Part shown: one piece after another, positions 7,701 to 7,970 of the stretch
How positions within the stretch are numbered: position 1 is the stretch's first letter
How the letters are laid out: every line of letters starts with the position of its first letter
NCBI GenBank assembly: GCA_022749905.1
Contig: JAKIWU010000060.1
Span: 1-7,970 of the forward strand
Origin: Thermoplasmata archaeon
Lineage (GTDB): Archaea; Thermoplasmatota; Thermoplasmata; Lutacidiplasmatales; UBA184
Direction of reading: 5' to 3'
DNA: 7,970 nt
Notes under the pieces: model-generated
Seen by the model: the letters and a program-made list of their open reading frames with translations, nothing else
Database searches by the model: none
What the model was told of the DNA's origin: nothing
Position numbers and translations under genes: made by a program

Positions 7701-7970
7701 GAAGCGGGAGCTCGGCGACACCTACTCGGAGGGCGAGTTCTGGAGCTGGTGGAAGCGCCAGCCGTCGTTCGTACCGTTCAGCCAGTGGCAGCTCCAACAG
7801 TCGCAAGGCTCCCGCGCCGGCATGACCGCTCCGAAGGAGGGCGTGACGGCACAACCGCCTCGCGCGCCCCGGCCTCCCCAGGGAGGCGGCGGCGCAGCGG
7901 CGCCGCGCGCGCAGGCCCAGCGGGCTCCGCAGGCGACTCCCCGAGCGCCCCCGGCCGCTCCGGTCGCCGC
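4753..7970 (+). CDS. Large membrane-anchored surface protein with cytoplasmic double zinc ribbon (3' end outside window)
   Basis: An open frame of at least 1072 codons with no stop before the window edge. The GTG at 4753 is the first start codon after the in-frame TAA at 4663. Residues 1-20 are basic (KPRRFR); 21-42 are a signal peptide or anchor. Residues 43 to about 870 should be outside the cell: no cysteine, 23 Asn-X-Ser/Thr sequons, and many short beta-strand-like stretches. About 76-260 resembles a beta-helix (LTIKNTTVVF, VVLTNSSITTT). About 643-756 resembles a CARDB adhesion domain (ENVTIIENLTNSGAGTI), and 757-855 an Ig-like domain. These fold calls are inferences. A membrane helix spans about 873-896, followed by basic residues. 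The cytoplasmic part has zinc ribbons at C907/C910/C921/C924 and C935/C938/C949/C952. A Trp-rich segment (about 970-1025) and a Pro/Ala/Gln tail follow. The function is unknown; adhesion, envelope structure or outside-to-inside sensing are possible. The gene is transcribed separately from the cysteine operon. Confidence 0.85.
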   Translation, partial: MTRSLVVSWPTPGAKPRRFRPSVALGFGLLAILLLFGTPALLSHGSGPALFPAPHSGIGVPAASHATLVPSATSGDLTVASGANITIAPASGHLTYDIGGNINVLAGGHLTIKNTTVVFEQFIGNNGSVAARLGHIFHFADAGTVVLTNSSITTTVQRLDPYPSLALSVSGSFAMTTGSLAFPGGIYVNGSGANLWLDRVSITPNPQISKIAPGPNSTAAGLALYNATRYAPSIWVTNGARLSVLASTENGTFRGKPTAGEPVGIPATSAAPTATISSSSSPLQIALNLPSSTSDALALATAYDRITGGNVTFAFSQAGTAHSSDTAFLYGGTWTLPTIDFVGASGSVTVPLPSGAVNAINAGGVPAYVGALAGGQKLVQLGTTNGSAVVIHTVTVTYTAPLSYNLTVGSGSTVTAADSTFDLNWAVTPGLPSGPTYAPWNSSKIVLSGSSHAFLANISVTSALPTDYTHQSIVVPDATSTAALYRWLVLPARGAQNLPIAGAVASAYYAYAGGAFNTTANGLNALAAADPDLANYATALGASQGVVAYGQSNPNTGNINLLLVASYLQSGTLPDGEFFGDYHVGVWTSTAPTALSLWQYVTLTAYPAHTQTSGADAAAPDVTGTYFFPAFKVAATPSTPVVVVSGTVNTNGSVAQGENVTIIENLTNSGAGTITHLNVTVWFQLSATAAPVVIATSGPLGSLAVGAHKTVTFNWSVKASAVGDRPGTNKGQLNVIVQWGPGTGLANVTLPITIQPSFIAISSVPPTGALHPGQAYTMSGAVNYYGNGSAILNVSAVGPGGRYIFGETGVAPGAFSVNLFIPDTIASGTYSIDVSVSHNTRTTWENFSARFTIAAQAAPPAPVPWYQQTFLGLPVWLWIAIAAGAVVAVLGALFLLARQARGKLVECGECGQLIPETALACPKCGAAFEADLVRCSRCASTIPANSKVCPECAATLLGSAGEERTDPERQGYADFVERFRTDAKRELGDTYSEGEFWSWWKRQPSFVPFSQWQLQQSQGSRAGMTAPKEGVTAQPPRAPRPPQGGGGAAAPRAQAQRAPQATPRAPPAAPVA
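7471..7638 (+). repeat. Two tandem zinc-ribbon units of 28 codons
   Basis: Codons 907-934 and 935-962 of the surface protein each contain CxxC, ten residues, CxxC. All four cysteines of the second unit are shifted by exactly 28 codons from the first. Each has a Leu/Thr-Ile-Pro segment between the pairs (LIPE, TIPA) and a Cys-Pro start to the second pair (CPKC, CPEC). This is a classic double zinc ribbon, and the exact register points to internal duplication. The units are similar in protein but clearly diverged in DNA. Confidence 0.8.
7660..7827 (+). other. Trp-rich juxta-ribbon segment of the surface protein
   Basis: Codons 970-1025 follow the zinc ribbons directly. A charged, probably helical stretch (YADFVERFRTDAKRELG) leads into an aromatic cluster (FWSWWKRQPSFVPF) and then QW and GM. 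It contains four tryptophans (W997, W999, W1000, W1012) in 16 residues and no cysteine. The density of aromatic and Pro/Gly positions, unlike the bland tail that follows, suggests a small folded module. I recognise no named family. Confidence 0.5.
7834..7970 (+). other. Low-complexity Pro/Ala/Gln-rich cytoplasmic tail
   Basis: From codon 1028 to the window edge the surface protein is composed almost only of Pro, Ala, Gln, Gly and Arg, including a GGGG run. It looks like a disordered linker. Linkers of this kind often lead to another domain, so the true C-terminus may lie well beyond the window. Confidence 0.7.

Noticed and set aside
5812..7854. Minus-strand open frames opposite the surface protein, the longest about 473 codons
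   Set aside because: The plus strand carries a continuous frame with a signal segment, sequons, membrane helix and zinc ribbons. The antisense products are low-complexity, Arg/Gly/Asp/Val-rich and lack any domain.

Overview
The window looks like a high-GC archaeal chromosome fragment, most likely from an uncultured member of Thermoplasmatota. The taxonomic inference rests on three things. The only clean promoter is a TATA-like box (TTTTAATA) about 28 bases ahead of a start codon, which implies an archaeal leaderless mRNA. GTG starts are common. The last gene encodes a large sequon-rich surface protein anchored by one membrane helix with cytoplasmic double zinc ribbons, an architecture I associate with Thermoplasmatota. 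No ribosomal RNA or other phylogenetic marker is present, so the phylum is a moderate-confidence guess.

Bases 1-4581 hold four tightly packed plus-strand genes that read as one operon. They are the 3' part of a cystathionine beta-synthase with a C-terminal CBS-domain pair (1-965), a cystathionine gamma-lyase/synthase family PLP enzyme (955-2097), cysteinyl-tRNA synthetase (2102-3550) and a zinc-binding-type medium-chain dehydrogenase/reductase (3547-4581). The junctions are an 11-base overlap, a 4-base gap and a GTGA overlap. The first two enzymes make up reverse transsulfuration (homocysteine + serine to cystathionine to cysteine), and the third charges the cysteine onto tRNA, so the operon links cysteine synthesis directly to its use in translation. 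The dehydrogenase is the odd member: its substrate is unknown and it lacks the usual catalytic zinc ligands.

Bases 4582-4752 are the only intergenic stretch. They contain a nested inverted repeat just after the operon, a second small hairpin, and the TATA-like element that starts a new transcription unit.

Bases 4753-7970 are one open frame that runs off the window (at least 1072 codons). It encodes an exported or membrane-anchored protein with an N-terminal hydrophobic segment, a cysteine-free ectodomain of about 830 residues with 23 N-glycosylation sequons, and a C-terminal membrane helix. Inside the cell it has two zinc ribbons in exact 28-residue register, a compact Trp-rich segment of unknown function, and a Pro/Ala/Gln-rich tail. 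This protein, with its link between a large ectodomain and an internal zinc-ribbon platform, is the least understood item here. I see no CRISPR array, mobile element, tRNA or rRNA, and no clear sign of an undescribed multi-gene system.
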